Part shown: one piece after another, positions 61,497-64,000 of the stretch
Layout: each line of letters opens with the position of its first letter
Position numbering within the stretch: position 1 is the first letter of the stretch
The notes under the pieces: generated by a model
Told to the model about the DNA's origin: nothing
Databases searched by the model: none
Seen by the model: only the letters and a program-made list of their open reading frames with translations
DNA from: Mucilaginibacter boryungensis
Lineage (GTDB): Bacteria > Bacteroidota > Bacteroidia > Sphingobacteriales > Sphingobacteriaceae
Direction: 5' to 3'
DNA: 64,000 nucleotides
Assembly: GCF_015221995.1 (NCBI RefSeq)
Contig: NZ_JADFFM010000002.1
Location: 1-64,000 of the forward strand
Translations under genes and position numbers: made by a program

Positions 61497-62366
61497 ATGA
61501 AAAGGTCAATTGAACATATATTCAGCCGCCCTGCCCGCCCGGGTATGGTGGGCGACGGATTTAGGGTTTTTAACTACTTTCCCGGCGGCGGCATCCCGCA
61601 GCAAAGGGTAAGCCCGTTTTTAATGATGGATTTTAACGCCGAATACGATTTTGGCGCATCAGAGCATATCCGTGGGGTTGATGTGCACCCGCATAAGGGG
61701 TTTGAAACCGTAACCATTGCCTATAAAGGCAGCGTAGCGCATCATGATAGTACAGGGAACAGCGGTGTAATTAATCCAGGCGATGTGCAATGGATGACCG
61801 CTGGTGCAGGTGTGCTGCACAAGGAATATCACGAACAGGAATTCAGCAAACGCGGCGGCCCCTTCGAGATGGTACAGCTTTGGGTAAACCTTCCCGCCAA
61901 AAACAAACTAACTCCGCCAAACTACCAGGCCATAACAGCTGATCAAATGGGTAAAGTTACCTTGCCGGATGATGCCGGCCTGGTGAACGTAATTGCCGGT
62001 TCTTTTAACAATAACAAAGGCCCTGCAACCACTTTTACGCCGGTAAACATGTTTGATATTAAACTGAATGCAGGCGGCGAATTAAACACCATGATCCCGG
62101 CATCGCACAATACAGTGCTGCTGGTGGTTGAAGGCGCTATTGAAGTGAACGGGGAAACTGCCGCATTGCACAGCCTGGTACTATTTAAAAACGATGGCGA
62201 AGAGATCAGCATAAAAGCATCTGAAAAAAGCGTGCTATTATTACTAAGCGGTGAACCGATAAATGAACCTATTGCCCAATATGGTCCATTTGTAATGAAC
62301 ACCAACCGCGAATTACAGGAAGCGTTTGAGGAGTTTCAATCAGGAAAGTTTGGTACGTTGGAATAA
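61497..62366 (+). CDS. Pirin family protein
   Basis: 289 aa from the ATG at 61497; the longer frame begins at TTG. Double cupin: GVDVHPHKGFETVTIAYKGS and ALSHDST-like AHHDSTGNSGVINPGDVQWMTAGAGVLHKE, with His60-type and further His residues of the iron site, as in quercetinase-type pirins. The C-terminal half (MFDIKLNAGGELNTMIPASHN) closes the fold. Cytoplasmic, likely a redox sensor or a quercetin-like dioxygenase. It follows the lut operon divergently and may share an oxidative theme with the next gene. Confidence 0.9.
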   Translation: MKRSIEHIFSRPARPGMVGDGFRVFNYFPGGGIPQQRVSPFLMMDFNAEYDFGASEHIRGVDVHPHKGFETVTIAYKGSVAHHDSTGNSGVINPGDVQWMTAGAGVLHKEYHEQEFSKRGGPFEMVQLWVNLPAKNKLTPPNYQAITADQMGKVTLPDDAGLVNVIAGSFNNNKGPATTFTPVNMFDIKLNAGGELNTMIPASHNTVLLVVEGAIEVNGETAALHSLVLFKNDGEEISIKASEKSVLLLLSGEPINEPIAQYGPFVMNTNRELQEAFEEFQSGKFGTLE

Positions 62367-62422
62367 AATATTTGTAAGGCTTAATGCACATGAGCGACAA
62401 AGCCCATAAACAAATATATTTT

Positions 62423-63007
62423 ATGAAAAAGCACCTATTTACTTTACTTTTTATTTTCGGCGTAGCATTAACATCTGCATTTGCCCAAACAGGTTTACCT
62501 GCAGGGACTACTGCCCCTGTATTTACCGCTAAAGACAATGCGGGCAAAACCGTCGACTTGAAAACACTGCTGAAAAAATACAATTCAGTTGTGTTGATAT
62601 TTTATCGCGGCGAGTGGTGCCCTTATTGCAACAAACAAATGCAGCACATGCAGGATTCCTTAAGCCTGATCACCGGGAAAAACGCTTACGTATTAGCGGT
62701 TACCCCTGAGACCACCGATGCGATGGTAAAAACTGTGCAGAAAACCCATGCTTCGTTTTCATTGGTGCACGATGAAGGCTACAAGATTATGAAAGACTAC
62801 AAGGTTGATTACAAAATGGACGATGCCTCAGTAGCTAAATACAAAGGTTACGGTATAGACCTGGAGAAGAATAATGGTAATACCGACCATATGCTGCCCG
62901 TGCCTGCTACCTACATCATCAACAAAAGCGGCAAAATTGCTTACGCCCATTTTGATAAGGATTTCCGCAACCGGGCGCCGATAAGTGCCATATTGGCTAA
63001 AATTTAA
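62423..63007 (+). CDS. Secreted thioredoxin-like peroxiredoxin (AhpC/TSA family)
   Basis: 194 aa from the ATG at 62423, giving a clean signal peptide (LFTLLFIFGVALTSAFAQ). The thioredoxin fold includes VLIFYRGEWCPYCNKQMQHM, with the CPYC pair near residue 72, and PATYIINKSGKIAYAHF near 170. The CxxC and the FYRGEWCPYC context place it among AhpC/TSA-like redoxins of the periplasm. It lies 56 nt after the pirin gene on the same strand. Confidence 0.85.
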   Translation: MKKHLFTLLFIFGVALTSAFAQTGLPAGTTAPVFTAKDNAGKTVDLKTLLKKYNSVVLIFYRGEWCPYCNKQMQHMQDSLSLITGKNAYVLAVTPETTDAMVKTVQKTHASFSLVHDEGYKIMKDYKVDYKMDDASVAKYKGYGIDLEKNNGNTDHMLPVPATYIINKSGKIAYAHFDKDFRNRAPISAILAKI

Positions 63008-63050
63008 TGCCTGCTTTTTAGACTCACCTGGTTTGCGCTATGCTTAACCA

Positions 63051-63087
63051 CCCTCTCTTCGCCTGCGGCGGAAAGAGGGTTTTTTAT
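63051..63087 (+). terminator. Terminator after the peroxiredoxin gene
   Basis: CCCTCT and AGAGGG pair at the base of a GC-rich hairpin (TTCGCC ... GGCGGAA) and run into TTTTTTATTT. Confidence 0.8.
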
Positions 63088-63370
63088 TTGTATCCCTCAC
63101 AATGTATGTAAAAATTCGTATTATCCTCTTTTCGCGGAACGCGAAGAGAGGGTCGAAGAGTGAAACGGCGTCGGGGTGAGTTATTCTCTACTATCTTCCT
63201 ATCTTTTTTGCCATCACTCCCCCATTCATGGCAAATTCCTACAATTCCTTGCATATATTATACAATGCAGCAATCGTTGTTCCTGATAAATTTGTTAGCG
63301 ATAAATCTAATTCTGTTAAAATTTACTGTGAAACCCTGTTAGCCCCTAAAAGGCTGAACAACGATACTGC
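63088..63370. other. Non-coding gap before the last gene
   Basis: A second hairpin (63125-63151, CCTCTTTTCGCG and CGCGAAGAGAGG) shares the CTCTCTTCGC core with the terminator just before it, so both may belong to one repeat family. The rest is A/T-rich. A 60-codon frame (63160-63342) has no coding character. Confidence 0.55.
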
Positions 63371-64000
63371 ATGTCTGATCTGATAACTTTAAAAGGAATA
63401 ACCTGGAACCACAGCCGTGGCTTTACACCCATGACGGCCACTGCGCAGCGCTTTAGCGAACTGAACCCCAACGTGAATATCACCTGGGAAAAGCGTTCGC
63501 TGCAGCAATTTGCCGATCTTTCTATCCAACAATTAGCCGAGCGTTACGACCTGCTGGTGATAGACCACCCCTGGGCGGGCTTTGCTGCTAAAACCGGTTC
63601 AATATTACCTTTCGATAAATACCTTTCTGCAGAATATTTAGCAGATCAGGAGCAAAATACCGTAGGCCACTCGTACGAGAGTTACAACTACGATGGCCAT
63701 CAATGGGCGTTGGCTATCGACGCTGCAACTCCGGTCGCGGCCAGCAGGCCCGATTTGCTGGAGCACCACGGCTTATCCCTTCCAAAAACTTACGATGACC
63801 TGTTAGCCATGGCGAAAAAAGGGTTGGCAGCATTCCCTGTCATCCCTATCGATTCGTTAATGACTTTCTACACCTTCTGCTGCTCGTTAGGTGAGGACCC
63901 TTGCCAGCAGGACGATACGGTGATCAGCGAAGCTACCGGTATTCAAGCCTTACAATTATACCGCGAGCTGGCTAAACACATCGACCCCGCTTGTTTTAAC
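63371..64000 (+). CDS. Extracellular-type solute-binding protein without signal peptide (partial, cut by window end)
   Basis: 210 codons are visible and open to the edge. It starts LITLKGITWNHSRGFTPMTA, the head of the bacterial sugar-binding type 1 family, and continues ELNPNVNITWEKRSLQQFADL and LLVIDHPWAGF. No signal peptide or lipobox precedes the domain, unusual for a binding protein. So it is either cytoplasmic or its export signal is not recognisable. The rest of the gene lies to the right. Confidence 0.8.
   Translation, partial: MSDLITLKGITWNHSRGFTPMTATAQRFSELNPNVNITWEKRSLQQFADLSIQQLAERYDLLVIDHPWAGFAAKTGSILPFDKYLSAEYLADQEQNTVGHSYESYNYDGHQWALAIDAATPVAASRPDLLEHHGLSLPKTYDDLLAMAKKGLAAFPVIPIDSLMTFYTFCCSLGEDPCQQDDTVISEATGIQALQLYRELAKHIDPACFN

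Noticed and set aside
63160..63342. 60-codon frame before the solute-binding gene
   Set aside because: Lies over repeat and A/T-rich sequence with no homology signal and odd composition.

Overview
The window reads as chromosomal DNA of a soil or plant-type Bacteroidota, most likely Sphingobacteriaceae close to Mucilaginibacter or Pedobacter. The basis is TAnnTTTG promoter boxes, a SusC/SusD starch locus, a bat (aerotolerance) operon, a propeller-type histidine kinase, few Shine-Dalgarno sites and moderate GC. The genus is my inference. No rRNA, tRNA, CRISPR array, prophage or transposase gene is visible.

Layout. 1-727 is non-coding. Three minus-strand promoter boxes there fire out of the left edge, in a style seen before Bacteroidota rRNA operons. 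728-2011 holds bamD and the RNA polymerase omega-like gene. 2159-16506 is a mixed set: a GH2 glycosidase, an MG2-like surface protein, msrA, an orphan UPF0175 antitoxin-like gene, an e(P4)-type acid phosphatase, a YVTN/phosphoesterase, an aldose-epimerase/methyltransferase pair, an FtsX-type permease and a DinB/MDMPI-like protein. 16521-19391 is parC. 19622-30209 holds small stress and accessory genes around a two-component system that is flanked by two related NTF2-like secreted proteins, then a decayed tatA and a 77-aa orphan gene.

30464-46308 is a complete starch/maltodextrin utilization locus on the minus strand: a SusR-like sensor regulator, SusC, SusD, SusE-like, GH31, a SusA-like GH13, an MFS sugar transporter and a lipoprotein GH13. 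Logically, surface binding and cutting (SusD, SusE-like, lipoprotein amylase) feed SusC, periplasmic GH13 and GH31 release small sugars, and the MFS protein imports them. 46452-49051 encodes a two-subunit isoquinoline-oxidoreductase-type molybdoenzyme. Its large subunit carries a clear twin-arginine signal.

49764-58132 is the moxR-DUF58-batX-batA-batB-batC-batD-batE operon. 58362-61217 is lutABC (L-lactate oxidation). The right end has a pirin, a secreted thioredoxin-like peroxiredoxin, and the start of a solute-binding protein that lacks a signal peptide and is cut by the window edge.

The most interesting material is non-coding. There are three copies of a ~90-bp hairpin element sitting 7-13 nt after stop codons, and two copies of an ~80-bp hairpin, one decayed in one arm only by transitions. 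There are also two REPIN-like inverted doublets, one of which has entered the lutC coding region. Other points of note are apparently leaderless promoters, a hairpin in each of the three gaps that follow susC, susD and the susE-like gene, and a cluster of TGTAAACCAT boxes. I see no clear new defence or biosynthetic system. The best candidate for an undescribed functional unit is the two-component system bracketed by paralogous NTF2-like exported proteins.
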